From positions 1 to 32,046 of the forward strand of contig NZ_PSZE01000043.1 of assembly GCF_002933465.1 (NCBI RefSeq): a stretch of DNA of 32,046 nucleotides. Direction: 5' to 3'. Within the stretch, counting starts at the first letter, position 1, and the number at the start of each line of letters is the position of its first letter. Origin of the DNA: Nocardia nova (GTDB lineage: Bacteria > Actinomycetota > Actinomycetes > Mycobacteriales > Mycobacteriaceae). Shown piece after piece: positions 23,788 to 31,196 of the stretch. Position numbers and translations under genes: made by a program. The notes under the pieces were generated by a model. The model was given only the letters and a program-made list of their open reading frames with translations, had not been told where the DNA came from and ran no database searches.

Positions 23788-23880
23788 CCGAAAGTCGTTG
23801 CCGTGGTGCCGAACCGGTGAGATACGTCGCATGCCGGGCAGGCGCGAGACGCACGCGGGTCCTCGGGCCAGACCGCACGC

Positions 23881-24264
23881 ATGGGTGAATACATCGACGC
23901 GGGCGGGTTGCGGACCTACTACGAGGTGCACGGCGACGGTGAGCCGGTGGTGTTGTTACACGGTGGGCTCGAGACGGCCGAATCGTGGGGACAGCAGGTG
24001 GGCGAGCTGGCTCGACACTATCGGGTATGTCCCGGAGCGGCGCGGACACGGCCGGACCGCCGATGTGCCCGGCCCGAACACCTATGCGGCGATGGCCGAG
24101 GATACGGAAGCGTGGCTGGACGCCATGGCGCTGCGCGGTGCTCATCTGATCGGGTGGAGCGACGGGGCGCGGTGGCGGCGCTGATTGCCATCGAGCGGCC
24201 GAGCTGGTCGCACCGACACTTTTCATGCAGGGTGACGGCGATTGGGTGCGAATAATCGCTCTTC
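23881..24264 (+). pseudogene. Decayed alpha/beta hydrolase
   Basis: Four pieces of one alpha/beta hydrolase lie in order but in changing frames. Frame a: MGEYIDAGGLRTYYEVHG ... VVLLHGGLETAESW (oxyanion-hole HGG) to about 24027. A 2-base loss then shifts to YVPERRGHGRTADV ... AHLIGWSDGA, which holds the nucleophile motif G-x-S-x-G. Near 24165 a 1-base loss shifts to VAALIAIERP. Then an internal deletion of roughly 100 codons joins to ELVAPTLFMQGDGDWVR, the late strand carrying the acid residue. The catalytic His region is missing. Intact relatives are about 250 residues; this remnant codes for about 125. Three frame changes and a deletion exclude a simple sequencing error. The 203 bases after it hold no convincing gene. 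Confidence 0.8.
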
Positions 24265-24467
24265 CACCCGAAACGTGCTGTTCGGGAACAGGTTCGAGGC
24301 CACGGGCAGTCGGCGCCGCGCGGATGCCAGGTCGGGAGCGAACGAGTTCAGGCCCATCCCTGTGTATTTCCAGACCAGCTTGCGGTAGCGCGCCGATGCG
24401 GTGTCGGTCACCGCGGCCGTTCGGCGATCGGCGGCAGCAAGTCCGGCCGCGGCGCCGCGTCGCCGAC

Positions 24468-25613
24468 TCAGCTCTTCAATTCCTCGACCAGCGCGTCCAC
24501 CACCGCGACCAGATCGCCCTGCGCGGCCGCCGCCACTCGCCGCTGCCGTTGATACGACGCCCCGCGTTCCACGATATCGGGCACCCGCGCGAGTTCGTTC
24601 TCACACTGCAGCAGTTTCGCGGTGGGCTGCAATCGATCCAGCAGATCCATCAGATCGTCGGTGACCAGCCGCTCGTTGCTGTCGGAGTCGGTGATGATGA
24701 TCGCGTCCAGGCCGTAACGCGCTGCGCGCCACTTGTTTTCCTGCACATGCCAGGGCGGCAGGGTGGGCATGGCCTCCCCCGCCTCCACCCTGCGATCCAG
24801 ATCCACGATCAGGCAGTGGATCAGTGCGACGAGTGCGGAAAGCTCGAAGCGACTGGGGATTCCATCGCAGACGCGGACCTCGATGGTCCCCCATTTCGGC
24901 GCGGGGCGGATATCCCAGTGCATCCCGCCGAGTTGTTCGAACACACCGGTTTTCATCTGATCGTGCACGAAAGACTCGAACTGCGACCAGTTCTCGAACT
25001 GGAACGGCAATCCGGCGGTCGGCAGCTGCTGGAACATCAGCGCGCGATTGCTCGCGTACCCGGTATCGATGCCGGCCCACATCGGTGAGGACGCCGACAG
25101 CGCCAGCAGATGCGGATACGAGAGCAGCAGCGTGTTGAGAATCGGAAAGACCTTCTCCGAGTGCGAGACTCCCACGTGCACGTGCACGCCCCAGATCAGC
25201 ATCTGGCGCCCCCACCACTGGGTGCGGCTGATCAGCTCGTCGTAATGCTCGGAGCGGGTCAGCTGTTGGGTCGACCACTGGGCGAACGGATGGGTGCCCG
25301 CGCAGAACAGGTCCACACCGACTCGGTCGGCGGCCGCGCGCACGGTGTCCATCGTGGCGTGCATCTCGTCGACCACCTCGCCGACGGTGTCGTGGACGCC
25401 GCTGACGAGTTCGACCGTATTCTTCAGCAGCTCCTTGGTGACGTGCGGCGGGCCGTTGGGCGCCCGCAGATCACCGACCTGATCGAAGACCGCGGCGGCC
25501 GTATTGGAGAGATTGCGCGTCTGCTTGTCGACGAGCGCGATCTCCCATTCGACGCCCAGCGTCGGGCGGGGCGAGCCGTTCCAGGGAACCGCTCGAGAGC
25601 CAGCCCCACCCAT
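24468..25613 (-). CDS. Glutamate--cysteine ligase-like carboxylate-amine ligase (YbdK/GCS2 family)
   Basis: 381 residues from ATG 25613; the M. tuberculosis counterpart Rv0433 has 376. GCS2 motifs are visible: TLGVEWEIALVD at the start, LIWGVHVHVGV in the middle, NRALMFQQLPTAGLPFQFENW, and MHWDIRPAPKWGTIEVRVCDG, which together form the ATP/metal site. The family makes an amide or peptide bond between an amino acid carboxylate and an amine at the cost of ATP; E. coli YbdK has weak glutamate-cysteine ligase activity. Since this group uses mycothiol, the real substrate is not obvious. It begins 13 bases after sodC, so the two form an operon linked to oxidative stress. Confidence 0.92.
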   Translation of the reverse strand: MGGAGSRAVPWNGSPRPTLGVEWEIALVDKQTRNLSNTAAAVFDQVGDLRAPNGPPHVTKELLKNTVELVSGVHDTVGEVVDEMHATMDTVRAAADRVGVDLFCAGTHPFAQWSTQQLTRSEHYDELISRTQWWGRQMLIWGVHVHVGVSHSEKVFPILNTLLLSYPHLLALSASSPMWAGIDTGYASNRALMFQQLPTAGLPFQFENWSQFESFVHDQMKTGVFEQLGGMHWDIRPAPKWGTIEVRVCDGIPSRFELSALVALIHCLIVDLDRRVEAGEAMPTLPPWHVQENKWRAARYGLDAIIITDSDSNERLVTDDLMDLLDRLQPTAKLLQCENELARVPDIVERGASYQRQRRVAAAAQGDLVAVVDALVEELKS

Positions 25614-25626
25614 GACGGATCCGCTC

Positions 25627-26316
25627 TTACCCGATGACGCCGCAGGCGACCCGGCCGCCCGCGTCGCCGGTTGCCAGAGTCTCGGCATCGGGCCCGGGCG
25701 CGCCACCGTTGGCCTGCTGGTAGCGGTTCGGGATGTTGCCGAAGTTGTCGGCGCCGGCGTGGATCATCAGCGCCTTGCCCTTGATCTGATCCAGCGTCAC
25801 GGAGTCGGTGGTGGTCACCAGCTTCGCGGTGCCGTCCTTGCCGACCTCGAGCGAGGTCAGATCGCCGCTGGACGGATGGGCGTTCGGTTCGCCCACCTGA
25901 AGATGGCCACCGGCGGACAGGAAGTTGCCCGGCGCGCCGCCGGACGGGGCGGTGGAGTTCGGCTCGCACTTGCCGTTCTGGTGGATGTGCAGGCCGTGGA
26001 AGCCCGGCTGCAGGCCGTGCGCGTCGACGGTGATCTGCAGCTTGTCGCCCGACTTGGCGATGGTGGCGGTGCCGACCTGGGCGCCGGAGGGGTCCTTCAA
26101 CTGCACCGAGACCGAATCGCCGGCGGGCGGGTTCTGCTCGGCGCTGGTGCCGGAGTTCTCCGCGGGACCGGCGCTACCGGTCCATACCGGCGGGGTGGTC
26201 CCCTTGACGTCGCTCGACTCCTGGCTGTTGCTGCATGCGACCAGGCCGAAAGCCGCGATCGCCAGCATCGGGGTCACAGTCCGCCAGGACGGGCGACGGG
26301 TTGCGGAGGGGGCCAT
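25627..26316 (-). CDS. sodC: Cu(/Zn) superoxide dismutase lipoprotein
   Basis: 229 residues from ATG 26316 with AAGGAG 7 bases upstream. Signal peptide with lipobox LVAC (Cys28), then a low-complexity Ser/Pro/Glu linker to about residue 65, then the SOD barrel. Metal ligands: H110 and H112 (HGLHIH), H138 (GGHLQVG), H147 and D152 (NAHPSSGDL), H186 (MIHAGADN). C117 and C225 can form the structural disulfide. It removes superoxide outside the membrane. Equivalent to M. tuberculosis Rv0432. A 10-base direct repeat overlaps and precedes its ribosome binding site; TAAACT between the copies is a possible -10. Confidence 0.95.
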   Translation of the reverse strand: MAPSATRRPSWRTVTPMLAIAAFGLVACSNSQESSDVKGTTPPVWTGSAGPAENSGTSAEQNPPAGDSVSVQLKDPSGAQVGTATIAKSGDKLQITVDAHGLQPGFHGLHIHQNGKCEPNSTAPSGGAPGNFLSAGGHLQVGEPNAHPSSGDLTSLEVGKDGTAKLVTTTDSVTLDQIKGKALMIHAGADNFGNIPNRYQQANGGAPGPDAETLATGDAGGRVACGVIG

Positions 26317-26327
26317 CGGAGAACTCC

Positions 26328-26352
26328 TTTACGAGTACCGAGTTTACGAGTA
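26328..26352 (-). repeat. Direct repeat TTTACGAGTA x2, upstream of sodC
   Basis: Copies at 26328-26337 and 26343-26352 with a 15-base period, directly upstream of sodC and touching its ribosome binding site (AAGGAG on the minus strand, about 26324-26329). It could be a regulator site or affect translation initiation. It is AT-richer than the surroundings. Confidence 0.5.
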
Positions 26353-26432
26353 GTGCTGGTTGAACAGATTCCTTACCGAACAAGATGATGCCAGAGCCGT
26401 TGTGCACCGCACTGGTGGGGCTCGGTTGGGTT

Positions 26433-26993
26433 CTAGTTACCGGTGACGATGACGATGATGCCCGGCGGCGAGTCCGCGATTCCGGCGAAACGCGGTTCGG
26501 CCGACACTCCCAATTCATTCGCGATCGCCTGAGCGGTCTCCCGTTCGTGCGGGGAATTTCCGTAGTAGACAGTTGTTTTCGCGATCACACCGCCGGGGTA
26601 GTTGCCGGTCTCGGTGACGTCGAAGCCCGCCGCGGTGAGCTGGCTCCCGGTGCGGGAGGCCAGGCCGGCGACGGTGCTGTTGTTCAGCACCCGGACCGGC
26701 ACGGTCTTGTCCACGCCGACCGTCGTGCTGGTCGGCGCCGCGGTGGTCGTGGTGAGCGTGGTCGTCGGCGCCGCGGTGGTCGTGACCGTCGTCGTCGTGG
26801 CGGCGGCGCGGGTGGTGGCGACCGGGGCGACCGTCGTTTCGGTGTCCGGCGAGGTCTCCGCGGCAGCGGAATCGGAATTCGAGTTCGACAGCGCCATCGC
26901 GCCGAGGCCCGCGAAGACGATGGCCAGCGCGATCAGCACCATCGCGAGTGCTCGCAGCGGCGGTCCACCGGAGGGCGGATTCGGGTTGCTCAC
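26433..26993 (-). CDS. virR: VirR-like envelope protein with C-terminal LytR_C domain
   Basis: 186 residues from GTG 26993 (weak ribosome binding site). One membrane helix near residues 14-36 (ALAMVLIALAIVFAGLGAMAL), a Thr/Ala-rich linker about residues 48-92 with strings of Thr, then a LytR/CpsA/Psr C-terminal domain (VPVRVLNNSTVAGLASRTGSQLTAAGFDVTETGNYPG ... VYYGNSPHERETAQAIANELG). No LCP catalytic domain is present. Gene order identifies it with M. tuberculosis Rv0431 (VirR), which limits extracellular vesicle release and affects cell wall structure; the same role here is inferred. It lies 116 bases upstream of sodC. Confidence 0.9.
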   Translation of the reverse strand: MSNPNPPSGGPPLRALAMVLIALAIVFAGLGAMALSNSNSDSAAAETSPDTETTVAPVATTRAAATTTTVTTTAAPTTTLTTTTAAPTSTTVGVDKTVPVRVLNNSTVAGLASRTGSQLTAAGFDVTETGNYPGGVIAKTTVYYGNSPHERETAQAIANELGVSAEPRFAGIADSPPGIIVIVTGN

Positions 26994-27047
26994 GGTGTCG
27001 ACCCTAGTCGCAGGGATGAGCGGGCGCGTGCATCGGACATCCGCCGG

Positions 27048-27449
27048 TCAGACCTGGAAGCCCAGCCGCCGCGCCGCCCGCGATTTCTGCCGGCTGGCCC
27101 GCAACCGGCGCAGCCGTTTCACCAGCATCGGATCGGCGGCCAGCGCCTCGGGCTTGTCGACGACGGCGTTGAGAACCTGGTAGTAGCGGGTGGCGGACAT
27201 GGCGAACAGCTCCCGGATGGCTTCTTCCTTGGCGCCGGCGTACTTCCACCACTTGCGCTCGAAATCGAGAATGTCGAGTTCGCGGCGGGTGAGACCGTCG
27301 ACCGCGACCCCCTCGGGGGCGCCGTCGACCACCGCGCCGGAGGCGCCTTCGACCACCGCGCCGGAGGCGCCTTCGACCACTGCCACGATCTCTTCGCTCG
27401 CGGAGCTGTCCTCGCTTGCGGATAAATTCCGGGCCGCTGCGCTGTCCAT
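27048..27449 (-). CDS. DUF3263 protein (Rv0430-like) with expanded N-terminus
   Basis: 133 residues from ATG 27449 with GAGGGAG 4 bases upstream. The C-terminal about 80 residues (LTRRELDILDFERKWWKYAGAKEEAIRELFAMSATRYYQVLNAVVDKPEALAADPMLVKRLRRLRASRQK) are a compact helical DUF3263 domain with a helix-turn-helix look (EEAIRELFAMSATRYYQVLN), so DNA binding is plausible but unproven. The N-terminal 50 residues are acidic/Ala-rich and contain an 8-residue tandem repeat (AVVEGASG) that comes from a 24-base DNA repeat; Rv0430 is about 100 residues and lacks this extension. Divergent from def. Confidence 0.9.
   Translation of the reverse strand: MDSAAARNLSASEDSSASEEIVAVVEGASGAVVEGASGAVVDGAPEGVAVDGLTRRELDILDFERKWWKYAGAKEEAIRELFAMSATRYYQVLNAVVDKPEALAADPMLVKRLRRLRASRQKSRAARRLGFQV
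27327..27374. repeat. 24-base tandem repeat inside the DUF3263 gene
   Basis: Two perfect copies (27327-27350 and 27351-27374), followed by the first 6 bases of a third before divergence. The unit is a multiple of three and keeps the frame, encoding AVVEGASG. Copy number could vary between strains. Confidence 0.85.
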
Positions 27450-27527
27450 ATCGCTCCCTCGCCGAATCAACAACGGACGACAGTCGTCGTCATTCAACCA
27501 CGCGGCACACCCGTTCACCGAGGCGTC

Positions 27528-27548
27528 GTACGGCGTGTCGGGCCGTAC
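27528..27548. promoter_or_regulatory. Inverted repeat GTACGGC-N7-GCCGTAC upstream of def
   Basis: Perfect 7-base arms with a 7-base spacer (GTGTCGG) in the DUF3263/def divergent gap. It covers the expected -35 region of def. It could be an operator; no cognate regulator is known, though the adjacent DUF3263 protein is a candidate. Confidence 0.4.
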
Positions 27549-27561
27549 ACGCGGCGCCGCG

Positions 27562-27567
27562 TAAAGT
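27562..27567 (+). promoter_or_regulatory. Candidate -10 (TAAAGT) of def
   Basis: TAAAGT ends 8 bases before the def ATG; there is no Shine-Dalgarno. This suggests a leaderless def transcript. Confidence 0.4.
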
Positions 27568-27575
27568 GTGCCACC

Positions 27576-28166
27576 ATGGCGATTCTCCCGATCCGCATCG
27601 TCGGCGATCCGGTGCTGCACAACCCGACCCGGCAGGTATCGCAATCGCCGGACGAGCTCGCCGGCCTGATCGCGGACATGTACGAAACCCTCGACGCCGC
27701 CAACGGAGTCGGGCTGGCCGCCAATCAGGTCGGTGAATCGCTGCGGCTGTTCGTCTACGACTGCCCCGACGTGCAGCCCGACGGCTCGGTGCGACGGCGG
27801 CGCGGCGCGGTGATCAACCCGGTGCTGGAAACCTCCGAGATCCCCGAAACCATGCCCGATCCCGACGACGACGAGGAGGGCTGCCTCTCCGTTCCGGGTG
27901 AGCAGTTCCCCACCGGCCGCGCGGACTGGGCGCGGGTCACCGGCACCGACGAACACGGCGAGCCGGTCACCATCGAGGGCAAGGGGTTCTTCGCCCGCAT
28001 GCTGCAGCATGAGGTCGGCCACCTCGACGGTTTCCTCTACGTGGATGTGCTGATCGGCCGCAACGCCCGCGCCGCGAAGAAGGCGATCAAGCGCAACGGC
28101 TGGGGCACACCGGGTCTGAGCTGGGTGCCGGGCGAGGTGCCGGATCCGTTCGGGCATGACGACTGA
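27576..28166 (+). CDS. def: Peptide deformylase
   Basis: 196 residues from ATG 27576. It removes the formyl group from the N-terminal Met of new proteins. All three motifs are intact: GVGLAANQ (44-51), EGCLS (101-105, metal-binding C103) and HEVGH (145-149, two metal-binding His and catalytic Glu). Type I-like with a long insertion between strands (DCPDVQPDGSVRRRRGAV) and a C-terminal tail as in mycobacterial Def (Rv0429c). Its 3' end overlaps the next gene by 11 bases. Confidence 0.96.
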   Translation: MAILPIRIVGDPVLHNPTRQVSQSPDELAGLIADMYETLDAANGVGLAANQVGESLRLFVYDCPDVQPDGSVRRRRGAVINPVLETSEIPETMPDPDDDEEGCLSVPGEQFPTGRADWARVTGTDEHGEPVTIEGKGFFARMLQHEVGHLDGFLYVDVLIGRNARAAKKAIKRNGWGTPGLSWVPGEVPDPFGHDD

Positions 28167-29145
28167 CCGTCCCGATATCCCGCTCGGGCGCCGCGTGGTG
28201 GTGCGCTACCGCCTGCCCGAGGGTTATCCGCAGCAGTTCACGGATGTGATCGGTGAGCTCGTCTCGCCGGATCCGATGCAGGTCCGCACCGCCGACGGCA
28301 CCACCGTGACCATCGCCCCCGATCGGGTGGTGGCGATGAAAGCACTGGGGCCACGCCCGATCCGGATCGGTGAGATCCGCGCGCTGGAAGCGGCCGCGAT
28401 CGACGGCTGGCCCGGGCTCGAGCGGGCCTGGTTCGACGGCTGGCTGTGCAGTGCCGGCAACGGGTACACCCATCGCGCGAATTCCGCTGTGCCACTGGGC
28501 GAATCGGGCCGCACCGCCGCCCTCGACATGCGCACGCTGCGCCGCATCGGCGAGTGGTATACCGAACACGGCCTGCCGCTGCGGCTTCGGCTTCCCGACC
28601 GCCTGGCGCCGGTGCCGCCGGGTTGGCGCACCTGGGGCGAGACGAGGGTGCTCGGCATCGATATCACCACTTTCGTACTACCGCAGGGCCCGTCGATGGT
28701 CCGCATCGACGAGCGTCCGCACCCGGCGTGGCTGGAACTGCACCGGCATCGTGGAGAGGACACCGTCGACGTGGCCGCGCCGCTGCCGGACACCGACGTG
28801 CTCACCGCGGTCCGCGACGGTGAACTCGGTTTCGCCGCACTCGGCCTGCCGACCCCGCTGGCGATCGGCCGCGGCGCCCGCACCACCGCCCCCGACGGCC
28901 GACACTGGATCGGCCTGAGCTGTCTCGCGGTCGCCGCACCCCACCGCCGCCACGGCCTGGGCACCCTCGTGTGCGCCGAGCTGATCAACTGGGGCTACAA
29001 ACGCGGCGCCACTCACGCCTACGTCCAGGTGGAGGCGAACAACGACGCCGCCCTCGCGATGTACCGGGAGATGGGCTTCGTCGACCACCACACCTACCGC
29101 TACGCCGCTCCGGACCCCGACGCGGGCCGCCACCGCCGCGAGTGA
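28156..29145 (+). CDS. GNAT-family N-acetyltransferase (Rv0428c-like)
   Basis: 329 residues from ATG 28156, inside the end of def, so translation is coupled. The first about 70 residues form a small beta domain (VVVRYRLPEGYPQQFTDVIGELVSPDPMQVRTADGTTVTIAPDRVVAMKALGP). The rest is a double GNAT arrangement with the acetyl-CoA site in the C-terminal half: LSCLAVAAPHRRHGLGTLVCAELINWG contains the R/Q-x-x-G-x-G/A loop (RRHGLG), and YVQVEANNDAALAMYREMGF is the typical last motif. Substrate unknown. The constant pairing with def across Mycobacteriales hints at an N-terminal processing role, which is only inference. Confidence 0.92.
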   Translation: MTTDRPDIPLGRRVVVRYRLPEGYPQQFTDVIGELVSPDPMQVRTADGTTVTIAPDRVVAMKALGPRPIRIGEIRALEAAAIDGWPGLERAWFDGWLCSAGNGYTHRANSAVPLGESGRTAALDMRTLRRIGEWYTEHGLPLRLRLPDRLAPVPPGWRTWGETRVLGIDITTFVLPQGPSMVRIDERPHPAWLELHRHRGEDTVDVAAPLPDTDVLTAVRDGELGFAALGLPTPLAIGRGARTTAPDGRHWIGLSCLAVAAPHRRHGLGTLVCAELINWGYKRGATHAYVQVEANNDAALAMYREMGFVDHHTYRYAAPDPDAGRHRRE

Positions 29146-29274
29146 ACCGGCCCGGACATCCAGTTCCACGCGAATAATCCCGAGCGCCAAGGCTACTTCT
29201 CGAGCTGACCAAGCAACCGATTGGCCTGCCGCAGAGGCCTTTCCGCGCTTCGGGACATGCGGTAGAAACGGAGA

Positions 29275-29984
29275 ATGAGCAAAGCCCGGGGGACAAACCG
29301 AGGACGCAACGCGCACAGCGGTCATTCTCGCTCAGCTGATACAGGCAGAGTGGTCTCGCGAGCGTATCCAGGATGAGTACACGATCAACCAGGGCCGCAT
29401 CATCGCATCCGCCCGCAGGCACCGACGGGCCGATCCGTTGCGCGCCGACTATGTACTCGAATACGAAGACGATTTTCCGATCGCCGTCGTCGAAGCGAAG
29501 CGAACCAGCGAGAACGAGCAGACTGGGATCGAGCAAGCTCGGCGCTATGCCGTCCTGCTGGATGTGCCTGTCGCGTACGCCACCAATGGCAAGGTGATCT
29601 ACGAGATCGTCGTAGGCGGCGCGATACAGACGCGGATCGGATTCCCGACTCCAGAAGGACTGTGGGAGCGGTTCTATGGTCAAGATCCGGCGACGTCGAA
29701 ACTCGAGCGCGCGATGCTGCTCGCTCCCTTCGATCAAACCTAACCGGCTATGTTCCCGAACCGGGCACCCTGGATATCGACGGTGAGCGGGTGCCGCCAG
29801 GCCTCTACACTCCCCAGCAATACGAACGAGTGCTCGCGATCCTGGACCGAACCGAGGTTGCCGCTCGCTATCTCACCAACTATCTGCACAAAACCGGCCT
29901 GATGCGTAAGACCAGCGTCTTCTGCGAGAACAACGACCACGCCGGCCGTATGCGCAATGAGCTCAACAACGCGAATCTCGATCT
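29275..29984 (+). pseudogene. hsdR: Type I restriction enzyme R subunit (HsdR) remnant, motor domain deleted
   Basis: From ATG 29275 the frame MSKARG breaks at a run of five G (29288-29292); with four G it continues as QTEDATRTAVILAQLIQAEWSRERIQDEYTI. The HsdR nuclease domain is then readable to 29743, with the PD-(D/E)xK residues in place (RADYVLEYEDD; AVVEAKRT). The stop TAA at 29741 sits at a junction; in another frame reading resumes with LTGYVPEPGTLDIDGERVPPGLYTPQQYERVLAIL ... KTSVFCENNDHAGRMRNELNNANLDLT, which is the linker and start of the second RecA domain. The first RecA domain (several hundred residues with Walker motifs) is absent, as is everything after about 29985. No hsdM or hsdS is visible. 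Lower G+C than the neighbours suggests foreign origin. Confidence 0.82.
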
Positions 29985-30233
29985 GACAAGGAGTTCCATC
30001 ATCTGTTTCCCAAGGCGTTCCTCGGTCGGATCGGGGTGCCGTCACGTCGAGCCAACGTATGCGCGAACCTGATCATGCTGACGTCGGTGACCAAGCCGAA
30101 GGACGGGTACTTCGCACCTGCCTTCGGCGACGTGGTGCACCAGATTTCGAACGCCGATGGCGATCACGGGCTGGTAGAACGCTTCCTGAACTACGTCTGC
30201 CGCGTCACCACGGACAGCAGGCGGCGGGAATGA
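29985..30233 (+). pseudogene. C-terminal HNH (DUF1524-like) fragment of a GmrSD-type restriction protein
   Basis: Right after the HsdR fragment the frame changes to KEFHHLFPKAFLGRIGVPSRRANVCANLIMLTSVTK and runs to TGA at 30231. FHHLFPK fits the H-x-x-P His motif of DUF1524, and RANVCANLIMLT fits its following Asn-rich helix. There is no start codon or ribosome binding site at the left end; the fragment is joined directly to hsdR. DUF1524 normally follows DUF262 in one polypeptide or operon, and a DUF262 N-terminus lies next to it but on the opposite strand. The last residues (CRVTTDSRRRE) read over the end of that gene and are not conserved-looking. Confidence 0.55.
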
Positions 30234-30720
30234 CATGCGGTACTGGATCGCCGAAGCTCGTCAGCTGGCAAAAGGTTTCATCATCGAGGCCGTAACCGAT
30301 ATTCCAACGGCTCTCCGGATCGTCGCCAGGCTTCCAATACAGCGCACCACGTATGCTTGCGATCCGCTGTTGCCCGTCGAGCACATAGTTCAACGGATAT
30401 CCATGTTGCGCGGCAACTACTTCGAGGTCGGCGACTGTCCGTTCACTCGCGAACTGCCGGTCGGGGATCTGCCATTGCAACACGCTGCCGATCGGGTAGT
30501 TGGATGCCACCGAGTCGAGCAAGTCCAGCGTCTTCTGCGGGGACCAAACGAATTCGCGTTGGAACTTCGGCAGCACTATGGCACCGTCCAACACCTGCTC
30601 AGCCACCTTGACCAGACGTGGTACTCGTGGTTCGGGATCGTGCGAAGCGGTTCTACGCCTTACCAATTCAGTGACCTGCCCTTGCGGTGATGCGGACATG
30701 GTAGAGGCGAGCACCGACAT
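30205..30720 (-). pseudogene. N-terminal DUF262 (GmrS-like) fragment
   Basis: 171 residues from ATG 30720 (ATG 30699 also possible). The DUF262 hallmarks are intact: FQREFVWS (53-60) and VLDGQQR (113-119), the nucleotide-dependent ParB/Srx-fold motif of GmrS-type restriction proteins that act on modified DNA. The frame then ends at DETFCQLTSFGDPVPHVIPA-ACCPW, with the last residues unlike the family. Complete DUF262 proteins run to about 500-600 residues with an HNH domain, so two-thirds is missing. The missing HNH end appears on the plus strand immediately to the left, as if inverted. Probably non-functional. Confidence 0.78.
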
Positions 30721-30836
30721 CCGCGCTGACCGAGCACACCGCTGAGGAGCGGTGGCTGAGGGATGCCGACCTTCCGGTCAGCACGGTCGCGCGAGCGAGA
30801 CCGACCAGCCGCAAGTTTGGTTGTGGCCGCCACTGC

Positions 30837-30842
30837 TATGAT
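30837..30842 (+). promoter_or_regulatory. Candidate -10 (TATGAT) of the EspC-like gene
   Basis: TATGAT lies 40 bases before ATG 30883, in a good position for a transcript with a short leader. No convincing -35 at 17 bases. Confidence 0.35.
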
Positions 30843-30882
30843 TCTCCGAAAGTGGGCGCCGAGTCTGGCCCAGGGGGAGTTT

Positions 30883-31195
30883 ATGAAGATCACACCGGAA
30901 TCGTTGCGCGAAGCTGCGATTGGTCTGGGCAGGTTGGGTGAGGCGGTGAAGGATGCGCAGGTTTTTCCGCTCCTCAATGCCGGTCGCGGTATCGATTCGC
31001 TGAAGGGGTCACCGATTGCCGCGGCGTTGTCCGGTGCGGATGCAGCCAGCTCGCAAGCCAAGCGGACTCTGGCATCGCGGTACGCGGGGCTGGCGGAGTT
31101 GCTCTATTCCACCGCCGCCACATTTCAAAGGGCAGGACGAGGAACTGGCGAAGCAGCTGAAGGACTTCGGCGACCTCAACACAACGGGCAACTGA
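30883..31195 (+). pseudogene. EspC-like (DUF2580-type) ESX secretion-associated protein, one-base frameshift
   Basis: ATG 30883 follows GGGGAG. The frame gives MKITPESLREAAIGLGRLGEAVKDAQVFPLLNAG ... SRYAGLAELLYSTAATFQ, a small helical protein like those paired with type VII secretion substrates in Nocardia and mycobacteria. At about 31121-31126 (TTTCAAAGGG) the frame is lost: with one base fewer it continues GQDEELAKQLKDFGDLNTTGN and stops at 31193, 1 base before the next ATG, giving about 103 residues, the usual length. As written, translation would run to 31227 with an Arg-rich unrelated tail overlapping the next gene. A single extra A could be a real mutation or a base error. Confidence 0.68.
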
Positions 31196-31196
31196 G

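Noticed and set aside
24223..24411. 62-codon minus-strand frame (MTDTASARYRKLVWKYTGMGLNSF...)
   Set aside because: Looks slightly protein-like and might be a gene fragment, but has no ribosome binding site, no recognised domain, and overlaps the end of the hydrolase remnant; not enough to call.
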